DNA of 5,088 nucleotides from Methanobrevibacter sp. (GCA_031289975.1 JAITOM010000084.1:1-5088); one strand, 5' to 3'. Positions 1-4,849 are shown, counted from the first letter of the stretch. Numbers and translations are program-made. Notes: generated from the letters alone by a model not told the origin.

Positions 1-115
1 AATTTGGAATTTGGATTTTAGCATAAAAGCATTAAGCCCCTATACATGTCATTAAACTTTTATCGTCTGTTTTCAATTTTTCAATTGTGAAAATCCATGC
101 TAATTTTACAGTGCC
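1..115 (-). mobile_element. MITE copy A, cut by the window's left edge
   Basis: This is the right-hand part of a short non-coding element with three more copies in the window (851-986, 3837-4006, 4445-4587). Its end (about 88-115) reads ATCCATGCTAATTTTACAG then TGCC, the exact reverse complement of the left end of copy D. The interior also matches copy D reversed, including ACATGTCATTAAACTTTTA at about 44-62. Compared with the 143-bp copies, about 28 bp lie outside the window. The eight bases after it (TAAATTTT) would be one target duplication, but the partner is off the edge. It has no reading frame, so it would need a transposase in trans. Confidence 0.8.
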
Positions 116-740
116 TAAATTTTCTACTTTTATTAATGGGTCTCTCGTATTTCATAAATCCTATTTATATTCAATAACATTTATATGGTCTTCTATTCTA
201 ATCATTAAATAGTATTAAATCCTAAACATTACAATTTACATATATACCAAATCAATAATAAATAATAGAATTAGGTTAATCTTTAATTTAATTACTATAT
301 TGTTTAATTAAGTTTATGAATAAATACTTTTATTCAAGACAATAGCATGTTAAAATATTGAATTTTTAAGAGAAAAATTTGATAGGTAATAAAAAAAATT
401 AAAAAGTTATTAAGCGGGAATCCTCATTTTTATAAATTAATATTTAAAATTAAATAATTTAATAAAAAAAATTATCCTCCAAAATTTAAGAACCTTTCCA
501 AAATGACTATAAATAAAACGACTATAAATAAAATAATAAATACTAAATACTAAATAATTATATTTTATTTTAAAGATTTGGGGAAAAATTATCATCCATT
601 ATTTTTCTTTAGATAATTTAATATATATTACCTCATCTTTAAACTAATTATCTTAGGAATTATCAGCTTTAAAAATGTAATCAACATAAATTATTAGTTT
701 TTAAAGCTTTAAACAATCATCTTAATTATTTTATAAAACA
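116..740. other. gene-free AT-rich stretch
   Basis: I see no gene or RNA I can support in these roughly 625 bases. All frames are broken by frequent stops. The longest minus-strand frame (595 to 437, 52 codons) is almost only Phe, Tyr, Ile and Lys and runs through a local tandem repeat, so it looks like base composition rather than protein. Short minus-strand frames directly against MITE A (about 120-220) look slightly protein-like but contain stops and match nothing I recognise. This may be old gene debris. Confidence 0.6.
505..533. repeat. short tandem repeat, period 15
   Basis: GACTATAAATAAAA occurs at 505-518 and again at 520-533, separated by one C. An 8-base pattern (TAAATACT) follows at about 536-552. 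These are simple AT-rich slippage repeats in non-coding DNA with no visible function. Confidence 0.7.
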
Positions 741-860
741 ATGATTATGGACTGTAAAAAGGGTATTGTTTTCAAAGATCCTGATATCTGGTTTTCACCC
801 AGAAAAGATTTAAATTATATGCGGTACATCGAATTTTTACCTTATTTTCTGGTATTATAA
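741..860 (+). pseudogene. unrecognised short frame, truncated by MITE B
   Basis: A 39-codon frame starts ATG ATT ATG GAC and reads IVFKDPDIWFSPRKDLNYMR in its middle, then closes at TAA (858-860), which lies within the left end of MITE copy B (from 851). The stretch is visibly richer in G and C than its flanks and has mixed, protein-like residues (Asp, Pro, Trp, Arg), which suggests real former coding sequence. I do not recognise the family. There is no ribosome site before the ATG, so the true start may be lost. A competing frame on the other strand is also partly open. The gene could equally be a chance frame. Confidence 0.3.
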
Positions 861-986
861 AATTAGCATGGATTTTTATAATTGAAAAATTAAGAAAATA
901 TGCTAAAAATTTGATGACTATATATAGTCTAAATTTTTTCTGCTAAAAACTCAAATTTCAAATCTACATCCTCGTTTTACAGTGTC
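851..986 (+). mobile_element. MITE copy B, 136 bp
   Basis: The left end GGTATTATAAAATTAGC continues as ATGGATTTTTATAATTG, and the right end is CGTTTTACAGTGTC. Both match copy D (4445-4587) in the same orientation, with the interior aligned at lower identity. The terminal repeat is eroded (TATTAT in place of CACTGT at the left). The flanks, TATTTTCT on the left and ATTTTTTT on the right, do not form a clean 8-bp duplication, so this looks like an older insertion or one whose flanks have changed. It lies about 110 bp upstream of tldD and just before a TATA-like run. Confidence 0.8.
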
Positions 987-996
987 ATTTTTTTTA

Positions 997-1049
997 AAAT
1001 ATACTTGATATTGCATTGAATTACTTAATAATGTATTGAAGTTATAATC
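997..1049 (+). promoter_or_regulatory. possible tldD promoter region
   Basis: Two TATA-like boxes precede tldD: AAAATATACT at about 997-1006, immediately beyond MITE B, and TTATAATC at 1042-1049. With archaeal spacing (about 25 bp) they would start transcription near 1027 or 1070, leaving a leader of roughly 70 or 30 nt. Between them lies an imperfect direct repeat (TGCATTGAATTA at 1012, TGTATTGAAGTTA at 1032) spaced about two helical turns apart, possibly an operator. DNA this AT-rich gives TATA-like runs by chance, so the assignment is weak. Confidence 0.3.
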
Positions 1050-1098
1050 TTATTGATAAATATAATAATTTGCTTGATAGAATAAGGAGTAAAAAATA

Positions 1099-2469
1099 AT
1101 GGAAGAATATATGGATAAATTTAATAGTTTATTAGATAAAATAAGTTCTGATGTTGATTATAGTGATATTAGAGCTAATAAATCTAATAGTACCAATGTA
1201 ATCATGAAAGATAGTAAGATTGATGGAATAAATTCTGGATTGAATATTGGAGCAAGAATCAGAGTTTTGAAAAATGGTGCATGGGGTTTTGCATATACAA
1301 ATGATTTAAATAAATTAGAGGAAATATCTAAAACAGCTATTAAACTTGCAAATTCATTATCAGGGGATGTTGAATTAAGTGATGAGAGAATAGTTAAAGA
1401 TAAAATTAAAGCAAATAATAAAATATCTCTTAGTGATGTTGGTATAGAAGATAAAAAAGATATAGTTTGTGAGGCTGATAAAGCAGCTAAAGTTAAAAAT
1501 GTTGTAAGTACAACAGTTAGTTATTCTGATACTGAATATGAAAAGCTATTTTTAAGTAGTGAGGGTAGTTCAATAATTGTAAATGAAACAATAATAGCAA
1601 TGTTTTTAAATGCAACAGCATCATCTGGAGATATTATACAATTTGGACATGGTAGTATAGGTGGAGTAGCAGGTTTTGAAGTTCTTAAAAATGCTGATAT
1701 TGAAGAATTTGGAAGAAAAATAGGTGAAAAAGCTTCAAAGTTATTAAAAGCAGAACCATCACCTTCTGGAAATTTTACTGTTATAGCTGATAATGAATTA
1801 ACTGGTGTTTTAATTCATGAAGCATTAGGTCATGCTGTTGAAGGAGATTTAATACTTCAAAATGATTCTATATTAAAAGGGCATTTAGGTAAGAATATAG
1901 GTTCTAATTTAGTAAATATTTTTGATGATGCAAGTAGAGAAGATGGTTTTGGCTACTATCCTTATGATGATGAAGGGATAAAAACTAAGCCAAATCAGCT
2001 TGTTAAAAATGGAAAATTAGTTTCTTTATTAAATTCAAGAGAAACAGCTTCTAAATTAGATATGAATTCATCAGGAAATGCACGATCAATGCTTAATGAA
2101 CAAACAATTGTTAGGATGAGTAATACTTATCTTCAACCAGGAGATATGAGTTTTAATGAGCTTATAGAAGATATTAAAGATGGAATTTATATTAAAGGTT
2201 CAAGAGGTGGTCAAGTAGACACTGGAAAAGGGATATTCCAATTTAGTGGAGTTGAATCTTTTAAAATAAAAAATGGAGAAATAAAAGACTCTTTAAGGGA
2301 TGTTTCGTTATCTGGAGATATTTTAAATACATTAAAAGAAATTGATGGTGTTGGGTCTGACTTTAAACTTAGTGTTGGATTTTGTGGAAAAGGAGGTCAA
2401 ACAGTCCCAGTTGGTGATGGAGGTTCACATATAAGAATAAAGAATACTATTGTTGGAGGAACCAATTAA
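1099..2469 (+). CDS. tldD: TldD family metalloprotease
   Basis: This 456-residue protein is full length for the family (E. coli TldD is 481). In characterised bacteria TldD pairs with TldE/PmbA in a cytosolic zinc protease that trims unfolded peptides such as pre-microcin B17 and the antitoxin CcdA. Visible here: the zinc motif HEALGH at residues 240-245 with catalytic Glu241; the conserved GGQVDTGKG at about 370-378; and CGKGGQ with Cys429, equivalent to the third zinc ligand, followed by the usual VPVG and a C-terminal VGGTN. The chosen ATG has AAGGAG at 1084-1089, nine bases upstream; the other ATG, codon 5, is less well placed. No frameshift is seen even though the gene contains several A6 runs. 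No TldE partner lies in the window, so it is encoded elsewhere or the protein works alone. Archaeal substrates are unknown to me. Confidence 0.95.
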   Translation: MEEYMDKFNSLLDKISSDVDYSDIRANKSNSTNVIMKDSKIDGINSGLNIGARIRVLKNGAWGFAYTNDLNKLEEISKTAIKLANSLSGDVELSDERIVKDKIKANNKISLSDVGIEDKKDIVCEADKAAKVKNVVSTTVSYSDTEYEKLFLSSEGSSIIVNETIIAMFLNATASSGDIIQFGHGSIGGVAGFEVLKNADIEEFGRKIGEKASKLLKAEPSPSGNFTVIADNELTGVLIHEALGHAVEGDLILQNDSILKGHLGKNIGSNLVNIFDDASREDGFGYYPYDDEGIKTKPNQLVKNGKLVSLLNSRETASKLDMNSSGNARSMLNEQTIVRMSNTYLQPGDMSFNELIEDIKDGIYIKGSRGGQVDTGKGIFQFSGVESFKIKNGEIKDSLRDVSLSGDILNTLKEIDGVGSDFKLSVGFCGKGGQTVPVGDGGSHIRIKNTIVGGTN

Positions 2470-2504
2470 AAACACTTCTAAAATAAATATCTCTGCTGTG
2501 ATTC

Positions 2505-2698
2505 ATGAAATTGGAGAATAATTTTGATGATGATATTAGTAAAATAAAAGAAGAACAGAATGATGCCTATTACAGTTAGAATTACCAAATGGTAAATATT
2601 ATTATGATATTTCTAATAATCCAGTGTATGAAGTAATGTTTGTAAGTAAAGAAAAGCTTCGCTTTTCTAAGTTTAAAAAAATAAAATTTTTAAACTAA
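2505..2698 (+). pseudogene. frameshifted remnant of an unrecognised gene
   Basis: Starting 35 bases after tldD, one frame reads MKLENNFDDDISKIKEEQND and stops at 2577-2579. An adjacent frame, open from 2564, reads LQLELPNGKYYYDISNNPVY and continues to TAA at 2696-2698. The two join smoothly if one base is restored near GATGCCTATT (about 2562-2571), giving a coherent charged-then-beta-rich sequence. This supports a real gene broken by a single-base loss. The last 16 codons lie inside a hairpin cluster and are probably not original. I do not recognise the family, it has no ribosome site, and the true start may lie further upstream in yet another frame (an SAVIHEIGE reading at about 2493-2519). 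Confidence 0.45.
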
Positions 2699-2717
2699 AG
2701 AAAAACTTCGCTTTTCT
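2650..2717. repeat. three consecutive hairpins, outer two near-identical
   Basis: AGAAAAGCTTCGCTTTTCT at 2650-2668 forms an 8-bp stem with a TTC loop. AGTTTAAAAA at 2670-2679 pairs with TTTTTAAACT at 2687-2696 (10-bp stem, 7-nt loop). At 2699-2717 the first hairpin recurs with one base changed (one A-C mismatch in its stem). The set is the nearest strong structure downstream of tldD and may end its transcript, or it may be a dispersed palindromic repeat inserted twice. No long U tract follows, so a classical intrinsic terminator is not clear. Confidence 0.6.
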
Positions 2718-2868
2718 AATTGAGCAAGTCCAATAATGAAATATTTTAAATTATAGAATAACCATTAAAATTTTAATTAAAAAAATTATAATTATTATTT
2801 TTAAAAATAAAAAAATAAAAACTATTATTTAAAAAATTAATTTAATATTAATTGAAATTTTTAAAAAT

Positions 2869-2884
2869 GGAGAATAAATTCTCC
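2869..2884 (-). terminator. candidate terminator after the HEPN remnant
   Basis: GGAGAAT and ATTCTCC form a palindrome with a two-base centre. Read on the minus strand it lies five bases past the HEPN remnant's stop and is followed by ATTTTT, the layout expected of a transcript end for the minus-strand block. The stem is short, and archaeal termination relies mainly on the U tract, so this is tentative. Confidence 0.4.
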
Positions 2885-2888
2885 TAAG

Positions 2889-3062
2889 TTAAAAATAAAT
2901 TTTCAACACAATAATATTAATTATCAATGCATTAGCTACATGAAAAATAGCATAATATGATCTATTAATTGAATCAGGATAAAAATTATTGTTGAAATTT
3001 AGTTAATTCACTTTTAAGAGTTTTAATGACTTTTTAAATGCTATATTTACTTTTTTATCCAA
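2889..3062 (-). pseudogene. HEPN toxin remnant (partner of MNT)
   Basis: One minus-strand frame starts at TTG 3062, overlapping the MNT stop, and reads DKKVNIAFKKSLKLLKVN, a TAA stop (3005-3003), then, in the same frame, LNFNNNFYPDSINRSYYAIF and HVANALI to a final TAA at 2891-2889. The HEPN ribonuclease motif Rx6H is intact (Arg codon 2963-2961, His codon 2942-2940, RSYYAIFH). Changing the internal TAA to GAA would restore a normal N-terminal half, so this looks like one nonsense mutation. The C-terminal half of the usual domain of about 130 residues is missing after ANALI. HEPN proteins of this kind are toxins whose partner MNT gene lies next to them, as here. No intact product is expected. 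Confidence 0.8.
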
Positions 3063-3259
3063 TTAAAACACCATCTTTTTCAATGTTTAGGTAGAAATGA
3101 AAATCTAAGTGCTTTTGGTAATGTTCATTAGGTATTATTTGTACAGAAATATCTTCTCCAGTTTCAAGAAGTATGTCAAAAGTTTTACCATATATTGTCT
3201 TCAATTTTTAAATCATCATCAATATTAGAAGGCATAACAAGAATATCAATACCAGAATC
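3055..3259 (-). pseudogene. MNT nucleotidyltransferase, C-terminal part
   Basis: The minus-strand frame ending at TAA 3057-3055 reads IYGKTFDILLETGEDISVQI, then IPNEHYQKHLDFHFY and NIEKDGVLIG. This is the typical C-terminal half of the small minimal nucleotidyltransferases that act as antitoxins to HEPN toxins by AMP-modifying them. Upstream, in another frame, IDILVMPSNIDDDLKIEDN probably belongs to the same protein: restoring two bases in the ATATAT-like run near 3190-3196 joins IEDN to IYGK. The segment DSGIDILV resembles the family's DSDIDILV strand with Gly where the first metal-binding Asp should be, and the GS motif and N-terminus are absent. The exact border with the PIN remnant is uncertain, because IDILVMP could also be a PIN C-terminal strand. 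The overlap with the HEPN start preserves the usual operon order. Confidence 0.7.
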
Positions 3260-3659
3260 AAGTCTAAAATCTTTGGTAATGACTCCACAACTACATTTTT
3301 TGATATTTTACTAATGGCAATATCTGTAACTCCAAAAGATTTCATATCCTTATCTTTAATTATGTCTCGGATTTCAATAAATTCTTCATTAATATACTTA
3401 TTCTCTATTAAATCCATCATTTTTTCAAATAATTTCACTTTATAATGATCATGTTTATTTAAATTACTGAATTCTGTGATTATATGAGGAGTGGCTGTCA
3501 TCGTTCCATAGCAAGATATAATGTCTTGTAATATTTGAAAATCTTTTTCAGAAAATATTTTTATCGCTTTTATTTTTTAATTATTTCTTCACCTACTAAT
3601 CCAGCGAGTAATAGTAAAAATACATTAGTATCCAAAATTAAGTATCCAATATTTCTCAT
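3260..3659 (-). pseudogene. PIN-domain ribonuclease (VapC-like), two frameshifts
   Basis: Three frames together give one PIN protein. Part 1 (ATG 3659 to TAA 3572-3570) reads LILDTNVFLLLLAGLVGEE. Part 2 (3573 to about 3302) reads IKAIKIFSEKDFQ, TATPHIITEFSNL and FGVTDIAISKIS. Part 3 (from about 3295) reads CSCGVITKDFRL. All four acidic positions of the PIN active site are visible: Asp in LDTN, Glu in ITEFSNL, Asp in VTDIAI, Asp in TKDF. Each break is one missing A in an A6 run (complement of 3573-3578 and 3296-3301). An open frame from 3501 exists inside part 2 but ends in an out-of-frame hydrophobic tail and is not the native protein. PIN proteins are Mg-dependent ribonucleases, usually toxins. 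The end runs directly into MNT sequence, so the last residues and the gene boundary are lost. Confidence 0.8.
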
Positions 3660-3765
3660 CATCGGTTATATCAACTTCTTCTACTCTTAAATTATCTTTT
3701 GATTTATTTAAAATATCATTTGCATAGTCAATTGCATTATATATCGCTTCTTTTGTTTCAATCAT
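3625..3765 (-). CDS. small antitoxin-like protein, possibly truncated
   Basis: The 46-codon frame reads IETKEAIYNAIDYANDILN, then LRVEEVDITDDEKYWILNFG, and stops at 3627-3625. An amphipathic helix followed by a (V/L)EEV...YW-(I/L) strand ending in FGY resembles small proteins often encoded just upstream of PIN genes in archaea and cyanobacteria. This comparison is from memory and the role as antitoxin is inferred. The ATG at 3765 has GGTGAT at 3775-3770 and a short four-base gap. The 3' end overlaps the PIN start (ATG 3659) by about 35 bases. Relatives usually continue some 30 residues past the YW strand, so the overlap may be a deletion joint rather than natural coupling. It could still be expressed as a short peptide. 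Confidence 0.55.
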   Translation of the reverse strand: MIETKEAIYNAIDYANDILNKSKDNLRVEEVDITDDEKYWILNFGY

Positions 3766-3769
3766 GATA

Positions 3770-3807
3770 ATCACCACAAAATAAAAAATCCTCAATTATA
3801 ATAAAAT
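3770..3807 (-). promoter_or_regulatory. ribosome site and possible TATA box of the toxin block
   Basis: GGTGAT (3775-3770) matches the anti-SD region AUCACC of archaeal 16S rRNA and decides the ATG at 3765. TTTTATTATAA (3807-3797) is a TATA-like run; at archaeal spacing the transcript would begin almost at the ribosome site. No other strong candidate lies between it and MITE C, whose end is 30 bp further upstream. Confidence 0.35.
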
Positions 3808-3836
3808 TTTATTATCAATATTTTATAAAATTTAAC

Positions 3837-4006
3837 GGCTGTGTAAAATTAGCATGGAAATTTAAATCTGGAATTTAGTTTTTAGGCAGAAAAAAGTTAG
3901 ACCATATACATGTCATCAAACTTTTAGCTCATGTTTTTAATTTTAAACTTTTAGCTCATGTTTTTAATTTTCTAATCGCGAAAATCCATCCTCTTTTTAC
4001 AGTGCC
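3837..4006 (-). mobile_element. MITE copy C, 170 bp, with 8-bp target duplication
   Basis: The ends are GGCTGTGTAAAATTAGC at the left and TCTTTTTACAGTGCC at the right. AATTTAAC stands directly on both sides (3829-3836 and 4007-4014), a perfect 8-bp target duplication. The interior (CATATACATGTCATCAAACT at about 3903-3922) follows the orientation of copy A. The element is 27 bp longer than copy D because of a perfect internal tandem duplication; without it both are exactly 143 bp. It contains no open frame. It lies 72 bp upstream of the antitoxin-like start. Confidence 0.9.
3918..3971. repeat. perfect 27-bp tandem duplication inside MITE C
   Basis: The unit 3918-3944 (starting AAACTTTTAGCTCATG) is repeated without a change at 3945-3971. 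Copies A and D have the matching sequence once. Perfect identity suggests a recent event in this copy only. Confidence 0.95.
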
Positions 4007-4107
4007 AATTTAACATTTAAACTTTCATATTTTATTCCTATTAGACAGTAAAAAAGTGATTAATATTAAATATTTTTTTAAAATGACATAAAACAGTTGT
4101 ACAATTA

Positions 4108-4194
4108 TTATAAAGTTCTGAATAGTTTTAAAAAAAACGAAGTATTGCAACTATTAAATAAAGTATTATAGATTCATCAGTTGAATTTTTCACA
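4108..4194 (-). repeat. repeat R2, copy 1
   Basis: This 87-bp segment aligns over its whole length, at roughly 80 percent, with 4298-4381. It shares TTATAAAGTTCT at the start, GAAGTATT in the middle and a perfect 26-bp core (4157-4182, containing AAGTATTATAGATTCATCAG). It ends in GAATTTTTCACA. It has no coding capacity. The shared end motif TGTGAAAAATC(C)AACTGAT, read on the minus strand, resembles a transposon terminus. Confidence 0.75.
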
Positions 4195-4229
4195 AACTCT
4201 TTTTATTGGCTGTGAAAAATCCAACTGAT
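4176..4229. repeat. 19-bp inverted repeat with 16-nt loop
   Basis: ATCAGTTGAATTTTTCACA (4176-4194) pairs with TGTGAAAAATCCAACTGAT (4211-4229) in 18 of 19 positions. It may be a hairpin in RNA, but since one arm is the end of R2 copy 1 it is more likely two element ends placed head to head about 15 bp apart. Confidence 0.8.
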
Positions 4230-4382
4230 AAATTATTTTTAACTTTTTACTCAAATATAGATTATAAGTAAAAATCTTTTTTATTACTGTATTAATCTTA
4301 TAAAGTTCTTAAAATGCTTTAAAATGAAGTATTATAAACATTGAATAAAGTATTATAGATTCATCAGTTTGATTTTTCACAA
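4209..4382. mobile_element. possible second MITE-like element, about 174 bp
   Basis: The segment begins GGCTGTGAAAAATCCAACTG and ends ATTCATCAGTTTGATTTTTC then ACA, so its ends are inverted repeats of about 18 of 19 bases. R2 copy 2 forms its right half. It has no reading frame. The first bases GGCTGTG equal the left end of MITE C, hinting at related transposition machinery. I find no clear target duplication at either side, so the borders are inferred. Its right end coincides with the place where the thermosome frame loses family resemblance. Confidence 0.45.
4298..4381 (-). repeat. repeat R2, copy 2
   Basis: This is the partner of 4108-4194, with the perfect 26-bp core at 4344-4369. On the minus strand it follows directly after the thermosome remnant and supplies the remnant's present stop codon (frame ending CEKSN then TGA). 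Confidence 0.75.
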
Positions 4383-4849
4383 TCTTCGGTTATTTTAATT
4401 TTGCCATCAGTTTCTAAATCTTTTAATTCAAGAGGACAATTTAAGGCACTGTAAAATTAGCATGGATTTTTACAATTGAAAAATTAAAAACATATGATAA
4501 AAGTTTAATGAGATGCACATGTCCTAAATTTTTTTTACTAAAACCCCAATTCCAGATTGTGAATTTCCATCATCTTTTTACAGTGTCCAATTTAATAGAG
4601 CTATTTTCGCATTTTCAATTTTTTAGGCATACTAACAACTGCTCTGCCTTTATCAATTAAAACTCCATCAATTACTTCAGAATCAGATACTGAACCTCCA
4701 AAAATTCTTTGAATATTGAGGTTATCTTTATCTACATTACAATCTTCTTCAATTTTTAAAATTTCATTTACGATTAAATTAGCTAACTGTTCTTTCCCAT
4801 AATCAAAACCTTTACCTGTCATTGCAGTCATAGCTACTTTTAATAATGT
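4383..4849 (-). pseudogene. thermosome (group II chaperonin) internal fragment, split by MITE D
   Basis: Minus-strand reading from 4849: TLLKVAMTAMTGKGFDYGKE, then NLNIQRIFGGSVSDSEVIDG, VLIDKGRAVVSMPKKLK. After one restored base in an A4 run (4612-4615) it continues NAKIALLN to the edge of MITE D. Across the element the same frame resumes as LNCPLELKDLETDGKIKIT (4444 to about 4386). This matches roughly residues 145-250 of archaeal thermosome subunits, the part running from the intermediate domain into the apical domain. The N-terminus with the ATP-binding GDGTTT, most of the apical domain and the whole C-terminal half are absent. Four separate lesions are visible: upstream truncation, a -1 frameshift, the MITE insertion, and replacement of the downstream part by the R2 repeat. 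A shorter open frame starting at ATG 4831 is part of this and not a gene of its own. No function is expected. Confidence 0.88.
4445..4587 (+). mobile_element. MITE copy D, 143 bp, inserted in the thermosome fragment
   Basis: The ends are GGCACTGTAAAATTAGC, continuing CATGGATTTTTAC, and CCATCATCTTTTTACAGTGTC. CAATTTAA lies on both sides (4437-4444 and 4588-4595), a perfect 8-bp target duplication. Removing the element with one duplicate rejoins the chaperonin frame as ALLN-CPLE, which fixes both borders independently of the repeat itself. The 8-bp duplication recalls ISM1 of Methanobrevibacter smithii, which duplicates 8 bp, so a related transposase acting in trans is possible; I cannot confirm end similarity from memory. 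Confidence 0.93.

Noticed and set aside
120..220. Minus-strand fragments such as TRDPLIKVENL beside MITE A, resembling the start of an ABC transporter ATPase
   Set aside because: Only about ten residues are open, stops interrupt the frame upstream, and no Walker motif follows because the MITE and the window edge intervene.
462..485. GGAGGATAA on the minus strand as a ribosome site
   Set aside because: The nearest downstream ATG is about 60 bases away and its frame closes after five codons.
437..595. 52-codon minus-strand frame rich in Phe, Tyr, Ile and Lys
   Set aside because: It runs through simple tandem repeats, has no ribosome site before its ATG and has the composition expected of random AT-rich DNA.
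3208..3501. 97-residue minus-strand frame as an independent gene with a hydrophobic C-terminal helix
   Set aside because: The C-terminal ILVLIFLLCLLILMM is PIN/MNT sequence read out of frame after a lost A; the start lies inside the PIN domain.
4176..4229. The 19-bp inverted repeat as an intrinsic terminator
   Set aside because: No recognised gene ends just before it on either strand, and its arms match transposon-like ends that recur at 4361-4381.
1..4595. The four related repeats as a CRISPR array
   Set aside because: They are about 140 bp, occur in both orientations, are spaced irregularly by hundreds to thousands of bases, and have inverted ends with target duplications.
4601..4831. 76-residue minus-strand frame as an intact small protein
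   Set aside because: It is the middle of a thermosome subunit, open upstream to 4849 and frameshifted near its end, so it is part of the pseudogene.
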